DNA from: Flavobacteriia bacterium
GTDB lineage: Bacteria; Bacteroidota; Bacteroidia; Flavobacteriales_D; Crocinitomicaceae
NCBI GenBank assembly: GCA_009924735.1
Contig: RFQZ01000015.1
Coordinates: forward strand, 1 to 57,275
Reading direction: 5' to 3'
DNA length: 57,275 nucleotides
Below, one piece after another: positions 24,942 through 34,264 of this stretch; within the stretch, counting starts at the first letter, position 1, and each line of letters starts with the position of its first letter. A program made the translations under genes and the position numbers. A model generated the notes under the pieces. That model was not told where the DNA came from. It did no database searches and saw only the letters and a list, made by a program, of their open reading frames with translations.

Positions 24942-26474
24942 TTACGGTCTAAATTTACGATTTAAACGCTTTGCAAAAATACGTTCGAAAAAACTTCTTA
25001 CAAAACCAGCGGTTTCGGGTTCCCACTTAAAATAAAGCACGGGGACCACAAAGACGACTACCACATACAATTCAATGGTTAACAAGCGAATGATGCGCTC
25101 CCATTTGCTCGAATCCATTTCAAAAGGAAGCATGGGGATCACTAAAAAATAGAGCAAAAGTACCAATCCAAACCATACAATGGGTCTGAGTTGTCCCCAA
25201 TCAAAAGGATTCAACCGATAGGACCGGTAAATATAATACGACCTTGCCAAATTGTAGAAAACGTAAATAAATCCGGTTGAAAATCCCACCCCTGAAATCC
25301 CATAAATAGGAATCAACCAACGATTCATGAAATAAATCCCTACACACAAAAACAAGGTAAAAAGCAGGTCGAATTTGTATTTTCTCGACGTAGCGAAGAT
25401 AATTCCATTCAGTCCGCAGTACATGTCCACTACTTTTCCAATCAGCAAAAAGCACAACACCGGCAATCCTGCCTTGAAATCAGGGTTTAGAAATGAAAAC
25501 AATTCTTCCCTTGGCAACCAAAGTGCTAAAAATGAGAACAATCCAATGAAAAGCCCTGCCCCACTCGATTTTTTATAAATTGCTTGCAAGCCTACCAAGT
25601 CTTTTTCCTTCCACAATTTTGCCACGATGGGCGAACTGACACGGGTCATGGCACGAAAGGGTATCTGCACTGCGCTCGTAACCTGCATCATCGTTGTATA
25701 AATCCCAGTGGCAGCCAATCCAATCATACTCCCAATCATCAAAGCGTCCATAGAAACTACCAAAATGGTGGCAAGGGTATTAATGTATGAGAAAAGGCTA
25801 AAAGTCAATATGAGTTTTCTAAACCTTTTGGGAACGGTAATGTGTCTAAGCGACAAATGAATCTCCCCTTTCGCCAACAGGTAAACAAACAATACAGATG
25901 CTGGAAAAAGGTTGCTCACCATCATGGCAATCATGCAATGCTCAAATGAAATCCATTGCGCAGCAAACAAAAGCAAGCATACAGTGGTGATTAACCTTAA
26001 TACGATGTCTTGTAAAAAAACAGGGAGCACATTTTTATACAAGCCCCTCATGTAATTTTCAAAAAGCATAAAGAACACATTGCCAATCCCCACGGGAATT
26101 ACCCACCAAGCGTAGGCCACAAACAGCGGAGATTTTTCGGTGAAATAGGCCACGATCTGCGCTTTGAATACAAAAAACAGCGTAGAAAAAAGGGAAATTC
26201 CAATCAAAACAATGAGAACATTGAGCATTAAGAACCCATAATTTCGCTTTTCTTTGTTTCTAAAAAAGGGGAAGAATCGCCACGTAACATAAATGCTTCC
26301 AAGGTTACATAGTTGCGCGAAGAGCAAGCCAGTCGTGGAAAGTAAGTTTACCAAGCCAATTTCAATGGTGGTCAGAAAAAGAATGAAAAGAAAGGCCTTA
26401 TTCAAATAGCCCAATACAAGGCCGGCGTATGAAATTAGGGTGGTTTTTAAGGCATCCTTTTTTACAATTCCCAT
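24942..26474 (-). CDS. Polysaccharide/lipid flippase (MATE-like, Wzx type)
   Basis: 510 residues with 12 to 14 membrane helices. The opening SYAGLVLGYLNKAFLFILFL and the repeated two-bundle pattern with short basic loops (RAMTRVSSPIVAKLWKEKDL near residue 265) fit the oligosaccharide flippase branch of the MOP superfamily. Such proteins move lipid-linked sugars across the inner membrane for surface polysaccharide or peptidoglycan. No glycosyltransferases or polymerase are adjacent, so a dedicated polysaccharide cluster is not here and the substrate is unknown. It starts 5 bases after the carB stop. Confidence 0.87.
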   Translation of the reverse strand: MGIVKKDALKTTLISYAGLVLGYLNKAFLFILFLTTIEIGLVNLLSTTGLLFAQLCNLGSIYVTWRFFPFFRNKEKRNYGFLMLNVLIVLIGISLFSTLFFVFKAQIVAYFTEKSPLFVAYAWWVIPVGIGNVFFMLFENYMRGLYKNVLPVFLQDIVLRLITTVCLLLFAAQWISFEHCMIAMMVSNLFPASVLFVYLLAKGEIHLSLRHITVPKRFRKLILTFSLFSYINTLATILVVSMDALMIGSMIGLAATGIYTTMMQVTSAVQIPFRAMTRVSSPIVAKLWKEKDLVGLQAIYKKSSGAGLFIGLFSFLALWLPREELFSFLNPDFKAGLPVLCFLLIGKVVDMYCGLNGIIFATSRKYKFDLLFTLFLCVGIYFMNRWLIPIYGISGVGFSTGFIYVFYNLARSYYIYRSYRLNPFDWGQLRPIVWFGLVLLLYFLVIPMLPFEMDSSKWERIIRLLTIELYVVVVFVVPVLYFKWEPETAGFVRSFFERIFAKRLNRKFRP

Positions 26475-26479
26475 TTCAA

Positions 26480-29296
26480 TTAACGAGACAAGTGCATGTT
26501 CCTTTTGGAATAGATTTTCGTGAAAAACGGGTCCTTGAGGTCTTTGATGAATCGAATTGCTTCGCCTGTGGATTTCATTTCTGGACCGAGTTCCTTTTTC
26601 ACTTCGGGAAATTTCTCAAAGGAAAACACGGGGATTTTAATGGCATACCCAGATCGTTTCGGTTGAAAATTAAAGTCTTTCAATTTATTGACCCCCAACA
26701 TGATTTTTGTTGCATAGTTGACATACGGTTCGTCGTATGCTTTGGCAATAAAAGGAACGGTACGGGAAGCCCTTGGATTTGCCTCAATGACATACACCTT
26801 GTCGTCCTTGATCGCGAATTGAATGTTGATCAACCCTACGGTTTTAAGCTCCAACGCAATTTTCCGAGTGATGTCCTCAATTTGTGTCATTACAAAATCA
26901 CCGAGGTTGTAAGGCGGAAGCACTGCATAAGAATCTCCAGAATGAATCCCTGCGGGTTCGATGTGTTGCATGATGCCAATGATGTATACATCCTCCCCGT
27001 CACAAATGGCATCCGCTTCAGCTTCTATTGCCCCACCGATAAAGTGATCCAACAAAATTTGATTGCTTCCCATTTCATTGATAATGTCAACAACGTGGTG
27101 TTCTAATTCCGTTTTGTTGATGACAATTTTCATTTTCTGTCCTCCTAAAACATAACTTGGACGTACCAACAATGGAAACCCAAGCACATCGGCCAACTCC
27201 AACGCTTGTTCGGCACTTTCTACCACGCCATATTGTGGAAACGGGATGTTATTTTCCTCTAACACCTTGGAAAATCTACCACGGTCTTCGGCCAAATCCA
27301 ACGCATCAAAACTGGTCCCTAAGATTTTAATTCCGTATCGGTGTAGCTTTTCCGCTAATTTCAGAGCGGTTTGCCCTCCCAATTGCACAATGACCCCTTC
27401 TGGTTTTTCATGCTGAATGATGTCGTAAATATGCTCCCAAAAAACAGGTTCAAAATACAACTTGTCAGCCGTATCAAAGTCTGTTGAAACGGTTTCTGGG
27501 TTGCAATTGATCATGATGGTTTCGTAACCACACTCTTTGGCCGCCAAAACACCATGAACACATGAATAATCGAATTCGATTCCTTGTCCAATGCGGTTTG
27601 GACCTGAGCCCAGTACCACGATTTTTTTACGGTCGCTTACCACACTCTCATTTTCATATTCGAAGGTAGAATAGTAGTAAGGCGTCAGCGCTTCAAATTC
27701 AGCGGCACACGTATCTACCAATTTATATACCCGATTGATGCCAAAGTCTTTACGCTTTGCATAGACTTCAGACTCCAAACATTTAAGGAGGTGGGCAATT
27801 TGACGGTCTGCATATCCTTTTTGTTTTGCTTCGAAAAGCATTTCGGATGGAATGTTTTCAATGGTATTCTTTTCTACTTTACGCTCCATCTTAATGAGGT
27901 CCTCGATTTGCCTTAGGAACCAAATGTCAATCTTGGTTTTTTCAACAATCGTTTTGAAAGGGATTCCCAACTTAATGGCATCATAGATATGAAATATGCG
28001 GTTCCAGCTTGCGTGTGACAAACTGTGTAAAATCTCATTTTGATTGGTCAATTCCTTGCCATCCGCCCCCAAACCATTGCGATTGATTTCAAGCGATTGA
28101 CATGCCTTTTGAAGTGCTTCTTGAAAAGACCTTCCAATGGCCATCACCTCTCCTACCGATTTCATCTGAAGTCCCAACTCCCGATTCGCTCCTGGAAATT
28201 TATTGAAATTCCACCTTGGGATTTTCACAATGACATAATCTAAGGTAGGTTCGAAAAGTGCGGATGTCGTTTTGGTGATTTGGTTTTTCAGTTCATCCAA
28301 GTGATATCCAATCGCAAGTTTAGAAGCAATTTTGGCAATCGGATATCCCGTTGCCTTCGATGCCAATGCGGAAGACCTTGAAACCCGAGGATTGATTTCG
28401 ATGGCAATGATGTCTTCTTGGTTGTCGGGTGATACCGCAAATTGAACGTTGCAGCCGCCCGCAAAATTGCCAATGGAGCGCATCATCAAGATGGCCATGT
28501 CCCTCATTTTCTGATAGGTCACATCGGATAAAGTCATGGCTGGGGCCACCGTAATTGAATCCCCTGTATGAATCCCCATGGGGTCAAAATTCTCTATGGA
28601 ACAAATGATTACCACATTGTCATTGGCATCACGCAATAGCTCCAATTCAAATTCTTTCCACCCCAATAAGGCTTTGTCTATCATGACCTCATGAATGGGA
28701 GAAAGCTGTAAACCTCTTTCCAATAAGTTATCAAACTCAGCAGGGTTGTGTAAAATAGAAGCGCCTGAGCCTCCTAAAGTATAACTTGGTCGAATGCAAA
28801 GTGGGAAACCAAATTCTTGGGCAATTTCTTTCCCCTCTAAAAAAGATTTTGCCGTTTTCTGGGGCGCCATGGGCACACCGATGTCCAACATTAACATGCG
28901 AAACGCTTCGCGATTTTCTGTAATTTCAATGGCTTTGATGTCCACGCCAATGATTTTCACACCGTAGGTTTCCCAAATGCCCATTTCATCGCAAGCTATG
29001 CAGAGATTCAATGCCGTTTGACCACCCATGGTAGGCAATACCGCATCTATTTTATGATTTTTAAGGATTTCCACAATGCTTTCCGGCTCCAATGGCAACA
29101 GGTAAACATTGTCGGCTACCACCTTATCCGTCATGATGGTGGCAGGATTGGAGTTAATCAACGTAACTTCAATTCCCTCTTCTCTTAAGGACCTTGCGGC
29201 CTGGGAACCCGCGTAGTCAAACTCACAAGCTTGCCCAATCACGATGGGACCTGAACCGATAATTAAAATGGACTTTAGCGAATTGTCTTTTGGCAT
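26480..29296 (-). CDS. carB: Carbamoyl-phosphate synthase large chain, no MGS domain
   Basis: 938 residues from the ATG at 29296; the frame runs to 29329, but PKDNSLKSILIIGSGPIVIG is the family N-terminus. CarB uses ammonia from CarA, bicarbonate and two ATP to form carbamoyl phosphate for arginine and pyrimidines. Both ATP-grasp halves are complete: GSGPIVIGQACEFDYAGSQA with RPSYTLGGSGASI, and LGSGPNRIGQGIEFDYSCVH with RPSYVLGGQKMKIV. The protein ends shortly after GPEMKSTGEAIRFIKDL, the point where E. coli CarB (1073 residues) enters its C-terminal MGS allosteric domain. That domain is absent here. I recall a similar length for other Flavobacteriia. No carA is adjacent. It heads an operon with the flippase and the outer-membrane-like gene. 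Confidence 0.97.
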   Translation of the reverse strand: MPKDNSLKSILIIGSGPIVIGQACEFDYAGSQAARSLREEGIEVTLINSNPATIMTDKVVADNVYLLPLEPESIVEILKNHKIDAVLPTMGGQTALNLCIACDEMGIWETYGVKIIGVDIKAIEITENREAFRMLMLDIGVPMAPQKTAKSFLEGKEIAQEFGFPLCIRPSYTLGGSGASILHNPAEFDNLLERGLQLSPIHEVMIDKALLGWKEFELELLRDANDNVVIICSIENFDPMGIHTGDSITVAPAMTLSDVTYQKMRDMAILMMRSIGNFAGGCNVQFAVSPDNQEDIIAIEINPRVSRSSALASKATGYPIAKIASKLAIGYHLDELKNQITKTTSALFEPTLDYVIVKIPRWNFNKFPGANRELGLQMKSVGEVMAIGRSFQEALQKACQSLEINRNGLGADGKELTNQNEILHSLSHASWNRIFHIYDAIKLGIPFKTIVEKTKIDIWFLRQIEDLIKMERKVEKNTIENIPSEMLFEAKQKGYADRQIAHLLKCLESEVYAKRKDFGINRVYKLVDTCAAEFEALTPYYYSTFEYENESVVSDRKKIVVLGSGPNRIGQGIEFDYSCVHGVLAAKECGYETIMINCNPETVSTDFDTADKLYFEPVFWEHIYDIIQHEKPEGVIVQLGGQTALKLAEKLHRYGIKILGTSFDALDLAEDRGRFSKVLEENNIPFPQYGVVESAEQALELADVLGFPLLVRPSYVLGGQKMKIVINKTELEHHVVDIINEMGSNQILLDHFIGGAIEAEADAICDGEDVYIIGIMQHIEPAGIHSGDSYAVLPPYNLGDFVMTQIEDITRKIALELKTVGLINIQFAIKDDKVYVIEANPRASRTVPFIAKAYDEPYVNYATKIMLGVNKLKDFNFQPKRSGYAIKIPVFSFEKFPEVKKELGPEMKSTGEAIRFIKDLKDPFFTKIYSKRNMHLSR

Positions 29297-29317
29297 AGTT
29301 TGCAATTTACTTTCGAG

Positions 29318-29347
29318 GTTGCAACGCAACAGAATTTGGTGACCAAA
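29318..29347. promoter_or_regulatory. Two small palindromes upstream of carB
   Basis: GTTGC-AAC-GCAAC (29318-29330) and TTTGGT-G-ACCAAA (29335-29347) lie side by side 22 to 51 bases before the carB ATG. Either could be an operator for a pyrimidine or arginine regulator. No known consensus is matched. Confidence 0.3.
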
Positions 29348-29455
29348 ATTAAATGAAATAACCTTACTTCAAACATGCAAAAGTCAGTGTTTTTGAACAA
29401 TCTTACTGCGAAATGTTAATAGTGTATTGAATCTTTATAAGATGGTAAATTCCCT

Positions 29456-29463
29456 TATTTTTG
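29456..29463 (+). promoter_or_regulatory. -7 box TATTTTTG for the DUF4159 gene
   Basis: Exact TAnnTTTG match ending 17 bases before the ATG at 29481. A TTTA about 19 bases upstream may be a degenerate -33 element. Confidence 0.5.
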
Positions 29464-29480
29464 TGATTCAATTCTTATCG

Positions 29481-30128
29481 ATGAAAACCTTAATTTCTGC
29501 TTTATTCACCCTTTCCCTTTCGTTGGTTTGTGCACAGGGAAGTTACAAGCTTGCCGTCCTCAAATACAACGGTGGAGGAGATTATTACGCGAATCCCACA
29601 GCGCTTCCGAACTTGATCCAATTTTGCAATTCGCAATTGGGAACGAACATCTCAAAGGAAGTTCCTTATGTTGAGGTGGGAAGCAAAGATCTTTTTCTGT
29701 ACCCTTTTGTTCACATGACAGGGCACGGAAATGTCGTTTTTTCAAGAGCTGAAATCAGCAATTTACGGACGTATTTGTTGGCGGGTGGATTTTTACACAT
29801 CGATGACAACTATGGAATGAATGAATACATTCGGACTGAAATTAAAAAGGTTTTTCCAGAACACGACCTGGTCGAATTACCCTCTAACCATGGCATCTTC
29901 AACGTAAAATTCCCTTTCAGTGGGCTTCCTAAAATTCATGAACACGATGGGAAACGACCCCAAGCGTTTGGAATCATCCACGAAGGAAGGTTGGTGCTGC
30001 TTTATACCTATGAAACAGATTTAAGCGATGGATGGGAGGATCAAAGTGTTCACAACGACCCTGACAACAAACGTCAGCAAGCTTTGAAAATGGGAGCGAA
30101 TATCTTATACTTCGTTTATACGCAGTAA
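29481..30128 (+). CDS. Secreted DUF4159 protein
   Basis: 215 residues from the ATG at 29481, which yields a signal peptide (MKTLISALFTLSLSLVCA). The frame extends upstream to 29427 through the promoter. Residues ~20-215 match DUF4159: YKLAVLKYNGGGDYYANPTA, LFLYPFVHMTGHGNVVFS, LRTYLLAGGFLHIDDNYGMN and the acidic ending with Tyr-Glu-Thr-Asp-Leu-Ser. The fold resembles type 1 glutamine amidotransferases without a clear nucleophile. In other bacteria the domain is found near BatA and DUF58-type genes, and a DUF58 gene lies 9 kb away here. Function is unknown. The stop directly abuts the converging PPIase gene. Confidence 0.88.
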   Translation: MKTLISALFTLSLSLVCAQGSYKLAVLKYNGGGDYYANPTALPNLIQFCNSQLGTNISKEVPYVEVGSKDLFLYPFVHMTGHGNVVFSRAEISNLRTYLLAGGFLHIDDNYGMNEYIRTEIKKVFPEHDLVELPSNHGIFNVKFPFSGLPKIHEHDGKRPQAFGIIHEGRLVLLYTYETDLSDGWEDQSVHNDPDNKRQQALKMGANILYFVYTQ

Positions 30129-31250
30129 TTAGTGATTGTGCCCGTCTCCTTCATGGTGCTCATGACCTTCCGGTGATGAAGGTACACTTGCAGGTGCCTC
30201 ACAATTCATCATTTCAATTTCGAAAATCAAATCTGAGTATGGAGGAATTCCTGGTCGTCCTGCCGGGCCGTAAGCCAAACGGTAAGGAATGTACAATTTC
30301 GCTTTTCCACCTTTTCCTAACAACTTAATTCCTTCTTCAAAACCGGGAATCATTCTTTGTACCTGAAAATTAAAATCCAAAGGCATGTTGCGGTCGTAAG
30401 AAGCATCAAACTTCTCCCCTGTCGCGAAAAGCGTTCCTCGGTAATGCAAAGAAATTTTAGAACCCATTTTAGGCGTCAAAGTATCTCCTGCTTTCTCGAT
30501 TAGAAACATAAGTCCGGATGCTGCTTGCATTAAATTTGGACGGGTCTCAACTTTGGAAACGCGGTTTTTGAAATCTTGAAAATATTCTGCGTCCGTCATT
30601 GCAGCAATTTTCTTATACCCTTCTTGCTTTTGTTCTTCAATCTTCTTCATTGGAAGGTATTTGCTGTCAAAACCTTTTTGACCAACAAATGCTTGGGCTT
30701 TCTTCCCAATTCGCAGTATGGTCACTTGATTCATTACGTCATTTTGCTCTATCGCATTAACAATTTCTTGTCCAACGACTACACGTCCAAAAACCGTATG
30801 CTTTCCATCCAACCATGGCGTAGCTTTGTGGGTGATGAAAAACTGACTTCCATTTGTGTTTGGTCCGGAATTAGCCATGGACAAAATGCCAGGATACAAA
30901 TGTTTCAAGGTAGTGTCAATTTCATCATAGAATTTATACCCAGGACCGCCAGAACCATTTCCGGCAGGATCTCCACCCTGAATCATAAACTCACGAATTA
31001 CGCGGTGAAACTTCAATCCATTGAAAAATGGTTTGACAATTTTAACGGTGTCTACGTTTAATTTCCCTTCGGCCAAACCGATAAAATTCCCTACGGTCAT
31101 GGGTACCTTTTCGAAGTACAATTGACAGATGATTTCACCTTTTGTCGTGGAAAACTTTGCATACAAACCTTCCGGCAATTTAGCGCTTGCGTTTTGTGCG
31201 AATGCGTTCAACGATAGGATTGCAAATGAGAGTACAAGTAAATTTTTCAT
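30129..31250 (-). CDS. Secreted cyclophilin-FKBP fusion peptidyl-prolyl isomerase
   Basis: 373 residues from the ATG at 31250; three codons upstream is another ATG that would overlap the previous gene. Residues 1-18 are a signal peptide. Residues ~30-190 are a cyclophilin domain ([54 protein letters not shown]) with the catalytic Arg in FHRVI. Residues ~255-350 are an FKBP domain ([59 protein letters not shown]). The tail is His-rich ([13 protein letters not shown]) and might bind metal. Two unrelated isomerase folds in one periplasmic chain suggest a folding factor for secreted or outer membrane proteins. It is the last gene of the CBS-nadK-FKBP operon. Confidence 0.93.
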   Translation of the reverse strand: MKNLLVLSFAILSLNAFAQNASAKLPEGLYAKFSTTKGEIICQLYFEKVPMTVGNFIGLAEGKLNVDTVKIVKPFFNGLKFHRVIREFMIQGGDPAGNGSGGPGYKFYDEIDTTLKHLYPGILSMANSGPNTNGSQFFITHKATPWLDGKHTVFGRVVVGQEIVNAIEQNDVMNQVTILRIGKKAQAFVGQKGFDSKYLPMKKIEEQKQEGYKKIAAMTDAEYFQDFKNRVSKVETRPNLMQAASGLMFLIEKAGDTLTPKMGSKISLHYRGTLFATGEKFDASYDRNMPLDFNFQVQRMIPGFEEGIKLLGKGGKAKLYIPYRLAYGPAGRPGIPPYSDLIFEIEMMNCEAPASVPSSPEGHEHHEGDGHNH

Positions 31251-31251
31251 A

Positions 31252-31947
31252 TTAATCAAAACTTAACAATTCAACTTCAAAAATCAATGGAGAATAGGCT
31301 GGAATTTGAGGACTTGGAGAGCTTGCGCCATATGCCAAGTTTTGTGGGATGAAGAATTTGTATTTCCCACCTTTTTTCATCAATTGCACCCCTTCGGTCC
31401 AACCTGGAATCACTTGGTTCAGTCCAAACTCGATGGGCTCTCCCCTGTCAACCGAACTGTCAAACACAACACCGTCTATGGTAGTGCCATGGTAATGTAC
31501 TTTCACACGGGACTCAGCTTTTGGATGCTCACCCTCTCCTTCTTTGATCACATAATATTGAAGTCCACTTGCAGTGGTGATTATCCCATTTTTCTTAGCG
31601 TTATCGGCTAAGAATTTCTCACCTGCTTCCTTAAGCCCTTCGTTTTTCTTGTCTGCTTCTGCTTGCACTTTCGCAGCTTTTTTAGAGAAATAGCCCCCTA
31701 AAATCATTTCATCTTCATCGGAACAAGCCAATTTACTTTTGTTGACAGCATCGCGGAAACCTTGAATGATAAGCTCCATATTGGCTTCACTCATTTCTTT
31801 TCCAATGTTGGAACCGATGTTAACACCCAAAAGGTAAGATACGGTATCCACTTCATTTTTAAGGGCAATTTTCTTTTTAGATGATTTTTGTGCAAAAGAG
31901 AACAATGCAATTGCAACAAATCCAAGGGTAAAAATGTGTTTTTTCAT
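31252..31947 (-). CDS. Secreted FKBP-type peptidyl-prolyl isomerase (Mip/FkpA-like)
   Basis: 231 residues. Residues 1-19 are a signal peptide ([19 protein letters not shown]). Residues ~30-120 are the helical dimerisation domain typical of FkpA and Mip ([20 protein letters not shown] ... [14 protein letters not shown]). Residues ~125-231 are the FKBP catalytic domain ([78 protein letters not shown]). It assists folding of proteins in the periplasm. It starts 2 bases after the nadK stop and its stop lies one base before the fusion isomerase, so the pair is surely co-transcribed. Confidence 0.96.
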   Translation of the reverse strand: MKKHIFTLGFVAIALFSFAQKSSKKKIALKNEVDTVSYLLGVNIGSNIGKEMSEANMELIIQGFRDAVNKSKLACSDEDEMILGGYFSKKAAKVQAEADKKNEGLKEAGEKFLADNAKKNGIITTASGLQYYVIKEGEGEHPKAESRVKVHYHGTTIDGVVFDSSVDRGEPIEFGLNQVIPGWTEGVQLMKKGGKYKFFIPQNLAYGASSPSPQIPAYSPLIFEVELLSFD

Positions 31948-31949
31948 GG

Positions 31950-32828
31950 TTAGTTTCTATTATCAATTCCCCAATACATCTTATTACGGATGGTATCCAA
32001 GAAATTAGTGTGGTCAAATTTAATTACATTAATTAGAAATTCTGCTTTTGTCACCCGAATTTGTTCTCCTTGTTTAATATTTTTTGTGACTCCATCCAAG
32101 CTAAGCAGGCAGCTTCGATCCCTTCCTTCCAAGGTTAAATCTATGGGCATATGATCCGGAACAACAACGGGTCGAACGTTGAGGTTATGCGCGGCAATGG
32201 GTGTAATGATGTGCACTTGACAACCCGGAGTAATAATTGGACCCCCGCAACTTAGGGAATATCCCGTAGAACCTGTAGGTGTTGAAATGATCAATCCATC
32301 CGCCCAATAGGTGTTTAGGTACTTTCCATCTAGGGAAGCATGAACGGTAATCATCGAAGATGTATCTCGTTTTGAAATGGTCAATTCATTCAATGCAAAA
32401 TTCTCATCTCCGTACAATTCGTCTTGGGTAGCAACACGAAGCAACGACCGTTTTTGGTAATCAAACTTTTTTGCTTCAATCAGAAAGAAGGTTTCCGAGA
32501 TGGATTCCTTTGAGATGTTAGACAAGAATCCCAGTCTTCCTGTATTGATTCCTACGATGGGAACCCCTGAATCTCTGATGAAACGCACTGCGCGCAAGAA
32601 AGACCCATCTCCTCCCAAACCAATCATTAAATCAATTCCCGATTTGAAATCTGTAAAATCTGCATACGTAGCGACCTTGGGTTCGAAGTTGTATTTATTA
32701 CGAAGGTGTTCAACGGTTTGGTATTCGAGCAAAGCTTTCCATCCCCTTCGTTCAATTTCAACTATAATTTGTTGTAGGTAATCCAAGCTTTGCTTGGTAA
32801 ATTTCATTCCATAGATTGCGATATTCAT
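31950..32828 (-). CDS. nadK: NAD kinase
   Basis: 292 residues. NAD kinase makes NADP from NAD and ATP in the cytoplasm. Diagnostic motifs are GGDG at residues 72-75 (IGLGGDGSFLRAVR), the NE pair at 147-148 (ALNELTISKR), PTGSTGY at 184-190 and the C-terminal LSLDG near the end. No extra domain is fused. It lies 2 bases downstream of the CBS gene. In other Flavobacteriia I recall nadK following the CBS gene and preceding porG, uppS and bamA; here two periplasmic isomerases take that place. Confidence 0.97.
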   Translation of the reverse strand: MNIAIYGMKFTKQSLDYLQQIIVEIERRGWKALLEYQTVEHLRNKYNFEPKVATYADFTDFKSGIDLMIGLGGDGSFLRAVRFIRDSGVPIVGINTGRLGFLSNISKESISETFFLIEAKKFDYQKRSLLRVATQDELYGDENFALNELTISKRDTSSMITVHASLDGKYLNTYWADGLIISTPTGSTGYSLSCGGPIITPGCQVHIITPIAAHNLNVRPVVVPDHMPIDLTLEGRDRSCLLSLDGVTKNIKQGEQIRVTKAEFLINVIKFDHTNFLDTIRNKMYWGIDNRN

Positions 32829-32830
32829 AG

Positions 32831-33493
32831 CTAGAATTTCAAAAAATTCATCAAGGTATCAAACCTTCCGCGAAGGTCATCTTCTGCATCCTTGTCTTGG
32901 TAGGCTGCCTTCACCACATAGTCATACCGTTCAAACGTCTGGATTATGCGTGAAAGATTGGATTGGTTTATCTTCAAGGTCACCTGGATGATTGTAGATT
33001 CATCGGTTGTGGTGATGTACGAACTTAAAATCTTCGCTGTATTGCTTTCAATGATTTGCGCTATCTGCACCATGGAGTAATCGACCGCATTCACCTCCAA
33101 AATTAAAATTCCGCCATGCTCTTTTAAACTGCCAAAATCCGACATTACACCCATCACTTGGTAAATGGAAATGCATCCTTGGTATTCCTCTTGCTCGTTT
33201 AGTACAGGTAAAACGCTCAGTTTTTCGGTTGACATTTTCAAAAGCACGTCGTACAAATGATCATTTGAATAGGCAAAGGGACGAGGAAGGTGGTCGAACA
33301 TCACGTCCAAACTTTCTTCCAATTCGAGGTGGTCTAATACAGCAGATTCTGAGACGATGCCGACGAAATTGCCATTTTTAAGCACGGGTAAATGACTTAC
33401 TTTGAATTCGTCCATCCAAAAAAGAACTTTCTCTCCACTGTCAGAGTGAAGCAAGGGAGGAATTTCTTCCGTAAGCATTTCGATGGCACGCAT
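32831..33493 (-). CDS. CBS domain protein
   Basis: 220 residues from the ATG at 33493. The frame is open to 33589, but that extension overlaps the pdxJ start on the other strand and lacks family similarity. Residues ~1-130 are two CBS motifs (KVSHLPVLKNGNFVGIVSES and KLSVLPVLNEQEEYQGCISI), which pair to bind adenine nucleotides. Residues ~140-220 look like a ferredoxin-fold, ACT-type domain (GILILEVNAVDYSMVQIAQI). The combination suggests a small cytoplasmic sensor of nucleotides or amino acids. Its place in front of nadK makes regulation by adenine nucleotides plausible but unproven. It leads a four-gene operon and is divergent from pdxJ with only 58 bases between. Confidence 0.88.
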   Translation of the reverse strand: MRAIEMLTEEIPPLLHSDSGEKVLFWMDEFKVSHLPVLKNGNFVGIVSESAVLDHLELEESLDVMFDHLPRPFAYSNDHLYDVLLKMSTEKLSVLPVLNEQEEYQGCISIYQVMGVMSDFGSLKEHGGILILEVNAVDYSMVQIAQIIESNTAKILSSYITTTDESTIIQVTLKINQSNLSRIIQTFERYDYVVKAAYQDKDAEDDLRGRFDTLMNFLKF

Positions 33494-33502
33494 AAGGGTC
33501 CA

Positions 33503-33510
33503 CGAAGGTA
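33503..33510 (-). promoter_or_regulatory. -7-like box TACCTTCG for the CBS-nadK operon
   Basis: TTCG variant of the consensus ending 9 bases before the ATG at 33493. It shares the form TACnTTCGTGG with the pepF promoter. Confidence 0.4.
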
Positions 33511-33531
33511 GGGAATTTACCACAGAGTTCG

Positions 33532-33539
33532 TAAATTTG
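33532..33539 (+). promoter_or_regulatory. -7 box TAAATTTG for pdxJ
   Basis: Exact TAnnTTTG match ending 12 bases before the GTG at 33552. It places the transcription start well after the upstream ATG at 33483, which decides for the GTG. Confidence 0.65.
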
Positions 33540-33551
33540 TCCAAAAAACAG

Positions 33552-34262
33552 GTGACGAAATTAAGTGTGAATGTAAATAAGGTGGCCACCTTGCGTAACG
33601 CCCGAGGCGGGGACCATCCAAATGTTGTACAATTCGCGCAGGATTGTCAAACCTTCGGTGCCGATGGAATCACGGTTCATCCGAGACCTGACGAAAGGCA
33701 CATTACCCAGCGAGATTGCATTGCGATTGCAGAAATCATCACTACAGAATTCAACATTGAAGGCTTCCCAGATGCGCGTTATTTTGACATTTTAAAGACT
33801 ACCTTGCCTACCCAAGCCACTTTGGTTCCCGATGGACGTGATGTGATCACCTCTTCGGAAGGTTGGAACGTAACGGATAACCATGATTTTTTAAAAAATT
33901 GGATAGAAAAAATTCAAGCGCTGGGCATACGTGTTTCATTGTTTATGGAAACGGATCTTCACCAAATTGAAGCAGCTGCAAAATTAGGGGTGGAAAGGAT
34001 TGAATTTTACACAGGTCCCTTTGCCGAAGCTTTTCCTACAAACCCTTCATGTGTACAACCGTATGTTGAAGCTTGTGATTTCGCCTTGTCGCTTGGGTTA
34101 AAAATCAATGCGGGACACGACCTAAGTCTGGAAAACCTGGCTTTTTTCAAAAGTTCTTTAACGCAATTGGACGAGGTTTCCATTGGACATGCGTTGATTT
34201 CAGATGCACTTTACTTTGGCATTGAAAACACGATCCAGATGTACAAACGCAAGTTGAAATAG
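33552..34262 (+). CDS. pdxJ: Pyridoxine 5'-phosphate synthase PdxJ
   Basis: 236 residues with a GTG start at 33552. This gives (M)TKLSVNVNKVATLRNARGG, the family N-terminus; the ATG at 33483 would add 23 unrelated residues and lie inside the CBS gene of the other strand. PdxJ joins 1-deoxyxylulose 5-phosphate with aminoacetone phosphate to make vitamin B6 phosphate. Motifs are the HPRPDERHI catalytic loop near residue 45, VPDGRDVITSSEGWN, a TIM-barrel core and ending strands with GHDLSLENL and VSIGHALISDALYFG. The gene stands alone, divergent from the CBS-nadK operon, and its stop lies 2 bases from the converging mscS stop. Confidence 0.96.
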   Translation: MTKLSVNVNKVATLRNARGGDHPNVVQFAQDCQTFGADGITVHPRPDERHITQRDCIAIAEIITTEFNIEGFPDARYFDILKTTLPTQATLVPDGRDVITSSEGWNVTDNHDFLKNWIEKIQALGIRVSLFMETDLHQIEAAAKLGVERIEFYTGPFAEAFPTNPSCVQPYVEACDFALSLGLKINAGHDLSLENLAFFKSSLTQLDEVSIGHALISDALYFGIENTIQMYKRKLK

Positions 34263-34264
34263 GG

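Noticed and set aside
30576..31061. 161-codon forward frame opposite the fusion isomerase
   Set aside because: Shadow of conserved cyclophilin and FKBP coding sequence; no promoter box in front.
33483..33551. Longer pdxJ from the ATG at 33483
   Set aside because: It would overlap the CBS gene start and include the pdxJ -7 box; family similarity begins at the GTG at 33552.
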